Shown one piece after another: positions 30,541 to 39,225 of a DNA stretch of 64,000 bases (its first letter is position 1; each line of letters begins with the position of its first letter). A model generated the notes under the pieces. The model was given only the letters and a program-made list of their open reading frames with translations. It had not been told where the DNA came from and did not search any database. The position numbers were made by a program, and so were the translations under genes. The stretch is from Pseudomonas sp. efr-133-TYG-5 (lineage in GTDB: Bacteria; Pseudomonadota; Gammaproteobacteria; Pseudomonadales; Pseudomonadaceae), in the NCBI RefSeq assembly GCF_030209175.1, contig NZ_JARVSM010000001.1, forward strand, positions 2,480,001 to 2,544,000, given 5' to 3'.

Positions 30541-32094
30541 TTAGGTAATCGGCGCCGGATTGAACAGGGTAATGTCGTTATGCAGCTTGTGCTTCTCCGC
30601 CCAGGTCTGCTGTTTGCCGCTGGCGACATCCAGGTAATAGTGGAATAGCTCCCAACCCAGCTCCTCGATGGTCGCGCGGCCAGTGGCAATCCGTCCTGCG
30701 TCGATATCAATCAAATCCGGCCAGCGCTGCGCCAGTTCGGTACGGGTCGAGACCTTGACCACCGGCGCCATCGCCAGGCCGTACGGTGTGCCGCGGCCGG
30801 TGGTGAACACGTGCAGGTTCATCCCCGCCGCCAGTTGCAAGGTGCCGCAGACAAAGTCGCTGGCCGGCGTCGCACAGAAGATCAGGCCTTTCTGCTTGAA
30901 ACGTTCACCCGGGCCGAGCACGCCGTTGATTGCGCTGCTGCCGGACTTGACGATCGAGCCCAGGGATTTCTCGACAATGTTCGACAACCCGCCCTTCTTG
31001 TTGCCCGGCGTGGTGTTGGCGCTGCGATCCGCCTCGCCCTTGGCCAGGTAGCGGTCGTACCAGTCCATCTCGCGCACCAGTTCCTCGGCGACGGTTTTGC
31101 TCTGGGCCCGGGAGGTCAGCAGGTAAATCGCGTCACGCACTTCGGTGACTTCGGAAAACATCACCGTCGCCCCCGCGCGCAGCAGCAGATCTGAGGCATA
31201 CCCCAGCGCCGGGTTTGCGGTGATACCGGAAAACGCATCGCTGCCGCCGCACTGCATGCCGAGGATCAGCTCCGACGCCGGCACGGTTTCGCGACGGCGC
31301 TGATCGAGTTTCTTCAAGCGGATTTCCGCCAGCTCCATGATCTGCTCGATCATCTCGGTGAAACCGTGACTGGAGTCCTGCAAGCGATACAGCCACGGCT
31401 CGCTGAGATCCACCGAGGCATCGTCCTCGTGCATCACCTGCCCGGCCTGCAGTTTTTCGCAGCCGAGGCTGATCACCAGTGCCTCGCCACCCAGGTTCGG
31501 GTTGCGCGCCAGATTGCGCACGGTGCGGATCGGAATGTAGGCATCGGTGGCGGTGATCGCCACGCCGCAGCCGTAGCTGTGGGTCAACGCCACCACGTCA
31601 TCGACGTTCGGGTACTTCGGCAACAGCTCCTCCTTGATCCGCTTTACCGCGTGATCCAGCACCCCGGTGACGCATTGCACGGTCGTGGTGATGCCGAGGA
31701 TGTTGCGCGTGCCGACAGTGCCGTCGGCGTTGCGGTAACCCTCGAAGGTGAACCCCTCCAGCGGCGCTTGCGCGGCCGGCACGGCGGTGGCCAGCGGCAG
31801 GCTGTCCAGCGGCGGCGCGGTCGGCATGCGCAGTTGATCTTCCTTGACCCAACTGCCGCGGGGAATCGGCTGCAACGCGTAGCCGATGGTCTGGCCGTAG
31901 CGGATCACCTCGCCGCCCTCGGGAATGTCCTCGAGGGTGACCTTGTGGCTCTGCGGCACGAAATCCACGGTGACCAGGCCGTCGGCGAACGCGGTGCCCG
32001 CCGGCACGCCCTGGTCGTTGACCACAATCACTACATTGTCCCGCTCGTGCAGGCGGATGTAGCGCGGCGAGTCGGAATGTTCAATCAACTGCAT
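30541..32094 (-). CDS. garD: Galactarate dehydratase GarD
   Basis: A 517-aa UxaA/GarD-family dehydratase. An N-terminal SAF domain (residues ~1-100, [20 protein letters not shown]) is followed by the catalytic domain with [14 protein letters not shown] and [20 protein letters not shown]. It converts galactarate to 5-dehydro-4-deoxyglucarate, the KdgD substrate. It starts 11 bases after the transporter gene and is the last gene of the hexarate cluster. Altronate dehydratase is a related alternative, but the context favours galactarate. Confidence 0.9.
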   Translation of the reverse strand: MQLIEHSDSPRYIRLHERDNVVIVVNDQGVPAGTAFADGLVTVDFVPQSHKVTLEDIPEGGEVIRYGQTIGYALQPIPRGSWVKEDQLRMPTAPPLDSLPLATAVPAAQAPLEGFTFEGYRNADGTVGTRNILGITTTVQCVTGVLDHAVKRIKEELLPKYPNVDDVVALTHSYGCGVAITATDAYIPIRTVRNLARNPNLGGEALVISLGCEKLQAGQVMHEDDASVDLSEPWLYRLQDSSHGFTEMIEQIMELAEIRLKKLDQRRRETVPASELILGMQCGGSDAFSGITANPALGYASDLLLRAGATVMFSEVTEVRDAIYLLTSRAQSKTVAEELVREMDWYDRYLAKGEADRSANTTPGNKKGGLSNIVEKSLGSIVKSGSSAINGVLGPGERFKQKGLIFCATPASDFVCGTLQLAAGMNLHVFTTGRGTPYGLAMAPVVKVSTRTELAQRWPDLIDIDAGRIATGRATIEELGWELFHYYLDVASGKQQTWAEKHKLHNDITLFNPAPIT

Positions 32095-32105
32095 GACGCC
32101 GCTCC

Positions 32106-33470
32106 TCAGGAATGCGCTTGAGACAATTTGCCGGTGATTTCAGAACCACCGTGGGTTGGCGGCTCTTTGAGCACCACACGCTTGATCGGGCCGACGATCA
32201 CCAGGTAGCTGAACACCGCCACCAGCGCGTTGGCGCCGACGAACACCAGCGCCCACTTGAACGAACCGGTGGAGCTGATGATGTAGCCAATCACGATCGG
32301 CGTGGTGATCGAAGCGATGTTGCCGAAAGTATTGAACAGGCCCCCGCTCAGGCCGGCGATCTGTTTCGGCGAGGTGTCGGAAACCACGGCCCAGCCCAGC
32401 GCGCCCACGCCTTTGCCGAAGAACGCCAGGGCCATGAAGCCGACCACCATCCATTCCACGTCCACATAGTTGCAGGCGACGATGCTGCTGGATACCAGCA
32501 GGCCGGCAATGATCGGGGCCTTGCGGGCGAAGGTCAGCGAGTGCCCCTTGCGCAGCAGGTAATCGGAAATCACCCCGCCGAGCACACCACCGATGAAACC
32601 GCAGATCGCCGGTAGCGAGGCAATGAAACCGGCCTTGAGAATGGTCATGCCGCGCTCCTGCACCAGGTACACCGGGAACCAGGTCAGGAAGAAATAGGTG
32701 ATGCCGTTGATGCAGTACTGACCCAGGTACACGCCGAGCATCATGCGGTTGGTCAGCAGCTGGCGAATGTAGTCCCACTTCGGACCGTCGGCCTTCTTGC
32801 CTTGCTTCTGGTCCATGTCGACCATGCCGCCGTTGTCGGCGATGAATTGCACTTCCGCCTCGTTGGCCATCGGATGCTGGCGCGGGCTGTGGATAACCTT
32901 GAGCCAGACCAGCGAGAAGACGATGCCGAGAATGCCCATGACGATGAACACGTGCTCCCAGCCGAAGGTGAACACGATCCAGCCCATCAGCGGAGCGAAC
33001 AGCACGGTGGCGAAGTATTGCGCCGAGTTGAAAATCGCCGATGCAGTGCCGCGTTCAGCCGTGGGGAACCAGGCTGCGACGATGCGTGCGTTGCCGGGGA
33101 ACGACGGCGCTTCGGCCAGGCCCACCAGGAAGCGCAGCATGAACAACGCAACGATGGCCGTGGACATGCCGAACTCACCGACGAAGCCTTGCAGCACGGT
33201 GAACAGCGACCAGGTGAAGATGCTCAGGGCATAGACTTTTTTCGAACCGAAGCGATCGAGCAGCCAGCCACCGGGAATCTGCCCGGCAACGTAGGCCCAA
33301 CCGAAGGCGGAGAAGATATAACCGAGGGTGACGGCGTCGATCCCGAGGTCTTTTTGCAGGCTGGAACCGGCGATGGCGATGGTCGCGCGGTCGGCGTAGT
33401 TGATCGTGGTCACCAGAAACAGCATGAGCAGGATCAAATAGCGGACGTGAGTCGGCTTGGACGATTGCAT
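32106..33470 (-). CDS. MFS hexuronate/hexarate transporter (GudP/GarP type)
   Basis: A 454-aa major-facilitator protein of the anion:cation symporter family with twelve transmembrane segments ([20 protein letters not shown] start; [20 protein letters not shown] motif between TM2 and TM3). It should import D-glucarate and/or galactarate with protons for the flanking enzymes. It lies between the dehydrogenase gene (158 bases, with a REPIN) and garD (11 bases). Confidence 0.88.
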   Translation of the reverse strand: MQSSKPTHVRYLILLMLFLVTTINYADRATIAIAGSSLQKDLGIDAVTLGYIFSAFGWAYVAGQIPGGWLLDRFGSKKVYALSIFTWSLFTVLQGFVGEFGMSTAIVALFMLRFLVGLAEAPSFPGNARIVAAWFPTAERGTASAIFNSAQYFATVLFAPLMGWIVFTFGWEHVFIVMGILGIVFSLVWLKVIHSPRQHPMANEAEVQFIADNGGMVDMDQKQGKKADGPKWDYIRQLLTNRMMLGVYLGQYCINGITYFFLTWFPVYLVQERGMTILKAGFIASLPAICGFIGGVLGGVISDYLLRKGHSLTFARKAPIIAGLLVSSSIVACNYVDVEWMVVGFMALAFFGKGVGALGWAVVSDTSPKQIAGLSGGLFNTFGNIASITTPIVIGYIISSTGSFKWALVFVGANALVAVFSYLVIVGPIKRVVLKEPPTHGGSEITGKLSQAHS

Positions 33471-33530
33471 GTAGATGTACTCCCACTGATTATTTTTATG
33501 CGCGGGTGAATCTTCTTTGGTCTGTCTTTC

Positions 33531-33614
33531 GTGGGAGCTGGCTTGCCAGCGATGGCATCACCGCGGTACGACGACCTATCGCGTCGTCCGCATCGCTGGC
33601 AAGCCAGCTCCCAC
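33531..33614. repeat. REP doublet of a third family (GTGGGAGCTGGCTTGCCAGC arms)
   Basis: GTGGGAGCTGGCTTGCCAGC on the left is exactly inverted at the right (GCTGGCAAGCCAGCTCCCAC). It lies inside the hexarate cluster between the dehydrogenase and transporter genes, so it is probably transcribed and could stabilise or process the message. Confidence 0.92.
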
Positions 33615-33628
33615 AGGTATTGCGTGTA

Positions 33629-35074
33629 TCAGGAACCGATGTAGGCGGTTTTCACCACGGTGTAGAACTCTTGCGCATAGCGGCCTTGCTCACGTGAGCC
33701 ATAGGATGAACCCTTACGGCCACCGAACGGAACGTGATAATCGACGCCGGCGGTCGGCAGGTTGACCATGACCATCCCGGCCTGGGAATGCCGCTTGAAG
33801 TGGTTGGCGTACTTCAGCGACGTGGTGGCGATCCCCGCTGACAGACCGAATTCGGTGTCATTGGCCATGGCCAGCGCAGCGTCGTAATCGGCGACGCGGA
33901 CGATGTTCGCCACCGGGCCGAAGATCTCTTCGCGGCTGATGCGCATCGACGCTTCGCTGTCGGCAAACAGCGTCGGCGCGAGGAAGTAGCCCTCGGTGTC
34001 GCAGGTCACCAGCCCCCCGCCGCTGACCAGGCGGGCACCTTCGGACTGGCCGATGTCGATGTATTTCATATCCTGTTCGAGCTGCGCCTGGGACACCACC
34101 GGGCCGATATCGGTGCCGGCCTTCAGCGCGTGACCGACCTTGATCGACTGCATGCGCTCGGCCATCGCCGCGACGAATTTGTCGTGAATGCCGGCGGTGA
34201 CGATCAGGCGGCTGGACGCGGTGCAACGCTGCCCGGTGGAGTAGAACGCGCTCTGTACCGACAGCTCGACCGCTTGCTTGAGGTCGGCGTCGTCGAGAAT
34301 GATCTGCGGGTTCTTGCCGCCCATTTCCAGCTGCACCTTGGCCTGGCGCGACACGCAACTGACCGCGATCTGCCGGCCGACGCCGACCGAACCGGTGAAA
34401 CTGATACCGTCGACTTTCGGGCTGTTGACCAGTGCTTCGCCCACCACCCGACCGCTGCCCATCACCAGGTTGAACACGCCGGCCGGGAAGCCTGCGCGGG
34501 AAATGATTTCGGCCAGGGCCCAGGCGCAGCCCGGGACCAGATCCGCCGGTTTCAGTACCACGCAGTTGCCGTAGGCCAGGGCCGGGGCGATTTTCCACGA
34601 CGGAATGGCAATCGGGAAATTCCATGGAGTGATCAGGCCGACGACGCCCAGGGCTTCGCGGGTGACTTCAACGTTGACGCCGGGGCGCACCGACGGCACG
34701 TAATCGCCGGACAGACGCAGGCATTCACCGGCGAAGAACTTGAAGATGTTGCCGGCGCGCGTCACCTCACCGATGGCTTCCGGCAGGGTCTTGCCCTCTT
34801 CCCGGGCCAGCAGCGTGCCGAGTTCCTCGCGACGGGCGAGGATTTCCGTACCGACTTTATCCAGTGCGTCGTGACGGGCCTGGATGCCCGACGTCGACCA
34901 GGCCGGGAACGCGGCGCGCGCGGCGTCGATGGCGGCGTTGACCTGCGCCAGGTCAGCCTTGGCGTAGTCGCCGATGGTGTCGCTGAGTTCGGACGGGTTG
35001 ATGTTGGCCGAGTAATCGGCGCCGGCGACCCATTCGCCATTGATGTAGTTGTCGTAACGCTGTGCATTGGCCAC
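33629..35074 (-). CDS. 2,5-dioxovalerate (alpha-ketoglutaric semialdehyde) dehydrogenase
   Basis: A 481-aa NAD(P)-dependent aldehyde dehydrogenase. The general base is Glu250 (LEMGGKNP) and the nucleophile Cys284 ([11 protein letters not shown]). NAD-binding motifs [13 protein letters not shown] and [13 protein letters not shown] are intact. Placed directly after kdgD, it should oxidise 2,5-dioxopentanoate to 2-oxoglutarate, the last step of hexarate degradation. It starts 33 bases beyond an apparent terminator, which may lower its expression. Confidence 0.9.
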   Translation of the reverse strand: MANAQRYDNYINGEWVAGADYSANINPSELSDTIGDYAKADLAQVNAAIDAARAAFPAWSTSGIQARHDALDKVGTEILARREELGTLLAREEGKTLPEAIGEVTRAGNIFKFFAGECLRLSGDYVPSVRPGVNVEVTREALGVVGLITPWNFPIAIPSWKIAPALAYGNCVVLKPADLVPGCAWALAEIISRAGFPAGVFNLVMGSGRVVGEALVNSPKVDGISFTGSVGVGRQIAVSCVSRQAKVQLEMGGKNPQIILDDADLKQAVELSVQSAFYSTGQRCTASSRLIVTAGIHDKFVAAMAERMQSIKVGHALKAGTDIGPVVSQAQLEQDMKYIDIGQSEGARLVSGGGLVTCDTEGYFLAPTLFADSEASMRISREEIFGPVANIVRVADYDAALAMANDTEFGLSAGIATTSLKYANHFKRHSQAGMVMVNLPTAGVDYHVPFGGRKGSSYGSREQGRYAQEFYTVVKTAYIGS

Positions 35075-35107
35075 AGGACTGCCCTCGAAAACTGGAAGAC
35101 TTCACGC

Positions 35108-35134
35108 AAAAAGCCGCTGATCGCTCAGCGGCCT
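35108..35134 (-). terminator. Intrinsic terminator just after kdgD, inside the hexarate cluster
   Basis: Read on the minus strand, GCCGCTGA pairs with TCAGCGGC around a GCGA loop and is followed by TTTTTG. It lies 14 bases after the kdgD stop and 33 bases before the dehydrogenase start, so it could make expression of the later genes partial or conditional. Confidence 0.75.
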
Positions 35135-35147
35135 CGGCAGGAACGGG

Positions 35148-36059
35148 TTATTGCGCGCCTTGCTTGTCGATCAGCGCGGCGAGCATTTCGTATTCTTCAG
35201 CGGTCAGGTCGGTCAGCGGTGCCCGTACCGGGCCGGCGTCATAGCCGGCGATCTTGGCGCCTGCCTTGACGATGCTCACGGCGTAACCGGCCTTGCGATT
35301 GCGGATGTCGAGGTACGGCAGGAAGAAATCGTCGATGATCTTGCCGACGGTGGCGTGATCTTCACGGGCAATCGCGTGGTAGAAGTCCATCGCGGTTTTC
35401 GGGATGAAGTTGAACACCGCCGAGGAGTACACCGGCACGCCCAGGGCCTTGTAGGCCGCCGCATAGACTTCAGCGGTCGGCAGGCCGCCGAGGTAGCTGA
35501 AGCGATCGCCGAGGCGACGACGGATCGACACCATCAGCTCGATATCGCCCAGACCATCCTTGTAGCCGATCAGGTTCGGGCAGCGCTCGGCCAGGCGTTC
35601 CAGCAGCGGCGCGTTGAGGCGGCAGACGTTGCGGTTGTAGACCACCACACCGATATTCACCGATTTGCACACGGCCTCGACGTGGGCGGCAACGCCGTCC
35701 TGGCTGGCTTCGGTCAGGTAGTGCGGCAGCAGCAACAGGCCTTTGGCACCCAGGCGTTCGGCTTCCTGCGCGTATTCGATGGCCTGGCGGGTCGAACCAC
35801 CGACACCGGCGAGGATCGGCACGCTGCTGGCGCAGGTGTCGACGGCGGTCTTGATGATTTCCGAATATTCGCTGGCAGCGAGGGAGAAGAACTCACCGGT
35901 GCCACCGGCGGCGAACAGCGCCGAAGCACCGTACGGGGCCAGCCACTCCAGGCGCTTGATGTAGCCGGCGCGGTGGAAATCGCCCTGGGCATTGAAATCG
36001 GTGACCGGGAAGGACAGCAGGCCGGCGGAAAGGATGGACTTCAGTTCTTGTGGATTCAT
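35148..36059 (-). CDS. kdgD: 5-dehydro-4-deoxyglucarate dehydratase KdgD
   Basis: A 303-aa DHDPS-family TIM barrel. The Schiff-base lysine is Lys167 ([11 protein letters not shown]) and the catalytic tyrosine Tyr141 (VVVYNRN). GTGEFFSL replaces the GTTGE phosphate-binding motif of DHDPS, typical for KdgD. It dehydrates and decarboxylates 5-dehydro-4-deoxyglucarate to 2,5-dioxopentanoate. It is the first gene of the hexarate cluster, read from a promoter overlapping a 24-bp palindrome. Confidence 0.93.
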   Translation of the reverse strand: MNPQELKSILSAGLLSFPVTDFNAQGDFHRAGYIKRLEWLAPYGASALFAAGGTGEFFSLAASEYSEIIKTAVDTCASSVPILAGVGGSTRQAIEYAQEAERLGAKGLLLLPHYLTEASQDGVAAHVEAVCKSVNIGVVVYNRNVCRLNAPLLERLAERCPNLIGYKDGLGDIELMVSIRRRLGDRFSYLGGLPTAEVYAAAYKALGVPVYSSAVFNFIPKTAMDFYHAIAREDHATVGKIIDDFFLPYLDIRNRKAGYAVSIVKAGAKIAGYDAGPVRAPLTDLTAEEYEMLAALIDKQGAQ

Positions 36060-36112
36060 TATTCGAACACCCTGGGTAGCAATATTGTGAGTAGACCGTT
36101 CAGCGCTCGCTG

Positions 36113-36152
36113 AAGTTGTAGGTCATCGTACAACTTAAAAGACAACCGTCAA
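36113..36152 (-). promoter_or_regulatory. kdgD promoter with overlapping GntR-type operator
   Basis: On the minus strand TTGACG (36147-36152) and TACGAT (36125-36130) are spaced by 16 bases. A palindrome with perfect 8-base arms AAGTTGTA…TACAACTT covers 36113-36136 and includes the -10. The TTGTA/TACAA half-sites are typical of FadR-type GntR regulators. A related sequence is present upstream of gntR (39131-39143). Confidence 0.65.
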
Positions 36153-36199
36153 CTGCATTTCATCGTTGGCTGGCACTTTTTGTCGGACAAGATTCTTTC

Positions 36200-36227
36200 T
36201 TGACGTAGGAAATTTCTGGTCTAGGCT
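36200..36227 (+). promoter_or_regulatory. Putative sigma-70 promoter of the phospholipase cassette
   Basis: TTGACG (36200-36205) is followed after 16 bases by TAGGCT (36222-36227), a good -35 and a weak -10. A LexA-type box begins 8 bases further on, where it would cover the start site. The element is inferred from sequence only. Confidence 0.45.
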
Positions 36228-36231
36228 CGCT

Positions 36232-36255
36232 TTAACTGTATATGCATACAGTTAA
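36232..36255 (+). promoter_or_regulatory. LexA (SOS) box in a 24-bp perfect-arm palindrome
   Basis: The core CTGTATATGCATACAG (36236-36251) fits the gammaproteobacterial LexA consensus CTG-N10-CAG with the preferred TAT/ATA inner bases. Arms extend to ten perfectly complementary bases each side (TTAACTGTAT/ATACAGTTAA). It lies 40 bases before the phospholipase-like ATG, the usual distance for a repressor site. It is the only such box with CTGTAT/ATACAG inner bases that I found in the window. Confidence 0.78.
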
Positions 36256-36291
36256 ATAAAAATCGACCGACGACATATCAAGGAGAAAGAA

Positions 36292-37596
36292 ATGTCCGGA
36301 CTGCCTGCAAAACCCCAGGAAAAACCCAAGCCGCACGTCGCCCGTTTTGATGACCTGTTCACCCGCAACGGTATTGCCTTCAGCAGCGCCAACCCGCAGT
36401 TGTTGCTGCACATCGCCGACTCGCACAGCGATGTCGCACCGCTCGCTGCTCTCCCCGGCACCGCCCTCAAAGGCAAGCCGCAACTGCGCTTCGAAGGGGC
36501 CGAACACACGGCGATCGGCGACGCCACACTGCTGCGTTTCGTCGCCAACGCCGCGCCAGTCCTCGCCCAGAACGCAGCGTTGCACCTGCCCAACGGCCTG
36601 GCCCTGACCTACGGCCAGGTGCTGGCGCTGGGGGGCGACTTCTACGGCGTGGTGGATCGGCCGATCAATGAAGGCGCGACACCGGCCGAGCGCCTGCAAC
36701 GGTTCCAGGCCGCGTTCGATTCCCTTGCGGTATTGCCGGCGGCGAAGGCCGAAGCGCCGCAGATCCTTGCGGTCATGCAAAAGGAGATCGACGCCGTCCG
36801 GCAGGCGATCAAGGACGGCAGACCAGCGCATGAAGCCTATGACGCACTGGGAGATACGTTGTCCGAGGAGTGGAACACCCTCACCGGAGGCGGCAGTTTC
36901 GTTTCGGCGCTGTTCCCGCTCGGGCGCTACCTGAAACTGGCGGCAAACAACGCCGACCATTTTGCCGAGTGGGCCAGGCTGGCGTACATCGCCGGGCACA
37001 CCGCTGCGCTGCAAACCGCGGCCGCCGCCGGCGCCACAGAGGATCAGCAACAACTGGAGCGCGCCTACGCGATGAACGCGTTCGCCGATCACTACCTCAC
37101 CGACCTGTTTTCCTCCGGCCACCTGCGGGTGCCGCGCAAGGCCATGGCGGCGGTCGTAACCCCGAGTGACCTGGGCTCGCTGCTCACCCGTTTCATGCAC
37201 GACGAGGACAGCCGCTTCGGCCTCAAGGTGCGCAATGTGCAGGGCGAGCAATGGCGTGCGTACGGTGACAAGCGCTATTTCGAAAGCAGCGATGCCGACA
37301 ATCGCCGTCTGGTCAATCAAGCGGTGCAGGCCTCGGCGGACGAAGTGTTCGCCGCCTACCTCAGCGGCAACGTACCCGCGCCAACGACGTTTGCCGCCCT
37401 GCAGCGGTTGCCGGATCTGACTGCCGTGCTGGACTCGGGCAGCAACTTCTCGCCGCTGTTCCGCGTCGAGGGCGGCAAGGTGTTGCGCCGCAAGGACGTC
37501 AACAACCTCAATGACAGCGCCACCGTCGACGACTGGTGGGGCTGGAGCACTTATCTGCTGCTCAAGGACTACCACCCGACCGGCAACGTCAACTGA
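36292..37596 (+). CDS. Zinc-dependent phospholipase C-like protein, SOS-box controlled
   Basis: A 434-aa protein. It has the metal-ligand spacing of bacterial Zn-phospholipase C (H-x3-D-x5-H) at His267/Asp271/His277 in NAFADHYLTDLFSSGHLR, with further candidate ligands His236 (YIAGHTAAL), Asp116 (ALGGDFYG) and His303. The family cuts phospholipid head groups. Unlike secreted PLCs it shows no Sec or Tat signal; the N-terminus is MSGLPAKPQEKPKPHVARFD. Ribosome site AAGGAG lies 7 bases upstream. It heads a three-gene cassette behind a LexA box. The substrate, and whether it is active, are unknown; P1-nuclease-like phosphoesterase activity is an alternative. Confidence 0.7.
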   Translation: MSGLPAKPQEKPKPHVARFDDLFTRNGIAFSSANPQLLLHIADSHSDVAPLAALPGTALKGKPQLRFEGAEHTAIGDATLLRFVANAAPVLAQNAALHLPNGLALTYGQVLALGGDFYGVVDRPINEGATPAERLQRFQAAFDSLAVLPAAKAEAPQILAVMQKEIDAVRQAIKDGRPAHEAYDALGDTLSEEWNTLTGGGSFVSALFPLGRYLKLAANNADHFAEWARLAYIAGHTAALQTAAAAGATEDQQQLERAYAMNAFADHYLTDLFSSGHLRVPRKAMAAVVTPSDLGSLLTRFMHDEDSRFGLKVRNVQGEQWRAYGDKRYFESSDADNRRLVNQAVQASADEVFAAYLSGNVPAPTTFAALQRLPDLTAVLDSGSNFSPLFRVEGGKVLRRKDVNNLNDSATVDDWWGWSTYLLLKDYHPTGNVN

Positions 37597-37607
37597 GGAC
37601 AGCCACC

Positions 37608-37799
37608 ATGACCATCACATTGAAATTGCAACTGGCCTCGGGCCAATCACTGCAGGGCGCGCCGCTGCAACTGCTGGCCAACGGCGTGGCGATCGCTCGG
37701 GCGACCGTCGATGAACAGGGCTACGCGACGTTCGATGCCAAACCCGCTCATAGCCAACTGGCAGTAAGAGTGGATCGCTCGATATTGCAGGACAACTGA
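37608..37799 (+). CDS. Small beta-rich hypothetical protein of the phospholipase cassette
   Basis: A 63-aa protein (MTITLKLQLASGQSLQGAPL) with alternating hydrophobic residues and a VxVDEQGYATFD turn, resembling a single transthyretin/Ig-like strand set used to decorate proteins. No signal peptide. It begins 11 bases after the phospholipase stop with GAGGA upstream, so it is cotranscribed. The function is unknown; a structural or chaperone partner of the enzyme is a guess. Confidence 0.65.
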   Translation: MTITLKLQLASGQSLQGAPLQLLANGVAIARATVDEQGYATFDAKPAHSQLAVRVDRSILQDN

Positions 37800-37952
37800 C
37801 ACACCCCTGTAGGCGCTGTCGTCAATGACGGCAGCGACCTCGGGGGCTCGAAAACTCTGGAAATGAACATTTCCGGCAGAGCGCCGCAAACGCTTTTACT
37901 GTGCACAACCGCCGTGAACGGATCACGGCTCAACTCGCACGGAGAGCGACAC

Positions 37953-38327
37953 ATGACCTTTGCCCCACCTACCCTCGCGCACGGCCCCGATCACCCGCCG
38001 GCAAGCGCCACCGTCAGCCTTGCCAGCCTCGGCGACGATCTGATTCTCAAGGTGCCCGACGCCCCTGACACCCCGGCGAACTGGGACGTCTACCCGATCC
38101 TCGGCAGCGACCCCGACGAGCCGGAGTGGCGCGGCCTGGCGGAGCCGACCGGGGTATGGAATGACCTGCTCGACGACATGGTCAGTCTGACCGCCATTGA
38201 GCTGAGCATCCCCAGGGAAGCGCTGGAAAAGTACCTGAACCGCAGCGTGGAGCTGCGCTACAAGTTCGCCGATGAATCCAGCCTGGAGCCCTGTTCCGAA
38301 CCCCTGCTGCTGACGGTCGAGGCCTGA
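37953..38327 (+). CDS. Hypothetical protein, third gene of the phospholipase cassette
   Basis: A 124-aa acidic protein (MTFAPPTLAHGPDHPPASAT), with a probable beta-sandwich pattern (LILKVPDAPDTPANWDVYPI … VELRYKFADESSLEPCSEPL). No signal peptide or membrane helix. The ribosome site GGAG lies 8 bases before the ATG at 37953. It follows the small gene by 153 bases on the same strand and converges with gntR. I recognise no domain; the YPILGSDPDEPEWRG stretch should be useful for a search. Confidence 0.7.
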   Translation: MTFAPPTLAHGPDHPPASATVSLASLGDDLILKVPDAPDTPANWDVYPILGSDPDEPEWRGLAEPTGVWNDLLDDMVSLTAIELSIPREALEKYLNRSVELRYKFADESSLEPCSEPLLLTVEA

Positions 38328-38330
38328 TCT

Positions 38331-39086
38331 TCAGCCCTGCGCCTGAGCCTCTTCGTGGGCCTGGCGCAGGCGTTCGCGGCTGTTGGTCAGGTGCAGGCGC
38401 ATGGCCGCGCGAGCGGCATCGGCGTCCTGACGGGCGATTGCATCGTAGATTTCTTCGTGCTCGCGGCTGAGGCGATTCATGTAGTGCTGTTGGTCATCAT
38501 GGGCCAGGCGCGCGGAATTCAGTCGGGTACGCGGAATGATGCTGGTGCCCAGGTGGGTCATGATGTCGGTGAAATAGCGGTTGCCGGTGGCCAGGGCGAT
38601 GTGCAGGTGAAACTGGAAGTCCGAGGCCACCGCATCGCTGGCATGGGCAACGCTTTCGTTCAGCGCATCGAGGGCGGCGCGCATCGCCGCCAGTTGCTCG
38701 GCGCTGCGCCGTTGCGCGGCGAGGCCGGCGGATTCGACCTCCAGGCTGATGCGGAACTCGAGGATCGCCAGTACGTCACGCAGGGTGACCACGGTCGCCG
38801 GATCGATCCGAAAACCGCTCGGGCTTGGCGTGTCGAGGACAAACGTGCCGATGCCGTGACGGGTTTCCACCTGGCCGGCGGCTTGCAGACGGGAGATCGC
38901 CTCGCGCACCACCGTGCGGCTGACGCCCTGGGCGTCCATGATCGCCGACTCGGTGGGCAACTTGTCGCCACGCTTGAGCAAGCCGTCGCGGATCTGCTCG
39001 GTCAGCACCGTCACCAGTTCCTGGGCCAGGCTGCGGCGCTTGCGAGGGAGGCGCGGAGTGTCGATCGGGTTTTCCATGGTCTGCAT
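38331..39086 (-). CDS. FadR/GntR family transcriptional regulator (FCD domain)
   Basis: About 251 aa. The N-terminal winged HTH (GDKLPTESAIMDAQGVSRTV VREAIS region) is followed by an all-alpha FCD ligand domain with metal/ligand residues typical of sugar-acid regulators (FQFHLHIALATGNRYF; HEEIYDAIARQDADAARAAM). I chose MQTMENP at 39086; the frame runs 32 codons further upstream without support. A sequence matching the kdgD operator lies ~45 bases upstream, which suggests it controls the hexarate genes and itself. Confidence 0.87.
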   Translation of the reverse strand: MQTMENPIDTPRLPRKRRSLAQELVTVLTEQIRDGLLKRGDKLPTESAIMDAQGVSRTVVREAISRLQAAGQVETRHGIGTFVLDTPSPSGFRIDPATVVTLRDVLAILEFRISLEVESAGLAAQRRSAEQLAAMRAALDALNESVAHASDAVASDFQFHLHIALATGNRYFTDIMTHLGTSIIPRTRLNSARLAHDDQQHYMNRLSREHEEIYDAIARQDADAARAAMRLHLTNSRERLRQAHEEAQAQG

Positions 39087-39130
39087 CTTGTCTCGAAAAT
39101 TCGGCTTGATGGGCATCATAGCGCAAGCGG

Positions 39131-39143
39131 GTTGTACGATCAC
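39131..39143. promoter_or_regulatory. Half-operator upstream of gntR matching the kdgD site
   Basis: GTTGTACGATCAC here matches GTTGTACGATGAC, the minus-strand sequence of the kdgD operator, at 12 of 13 positions. The other arm is not conserved. It supports autoregulation by the FadR-type protein encoded just downstream. Confidence 0.5.
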
Positions 39144-39225
39144 TGGCCGGCAGACTCCTGCGGGTGCTGCCGTGGTCTGCAAACGGCGCAGAGCAACGGC
39201 AGTGCCAGCAGGCGGTTTGCGCGGG

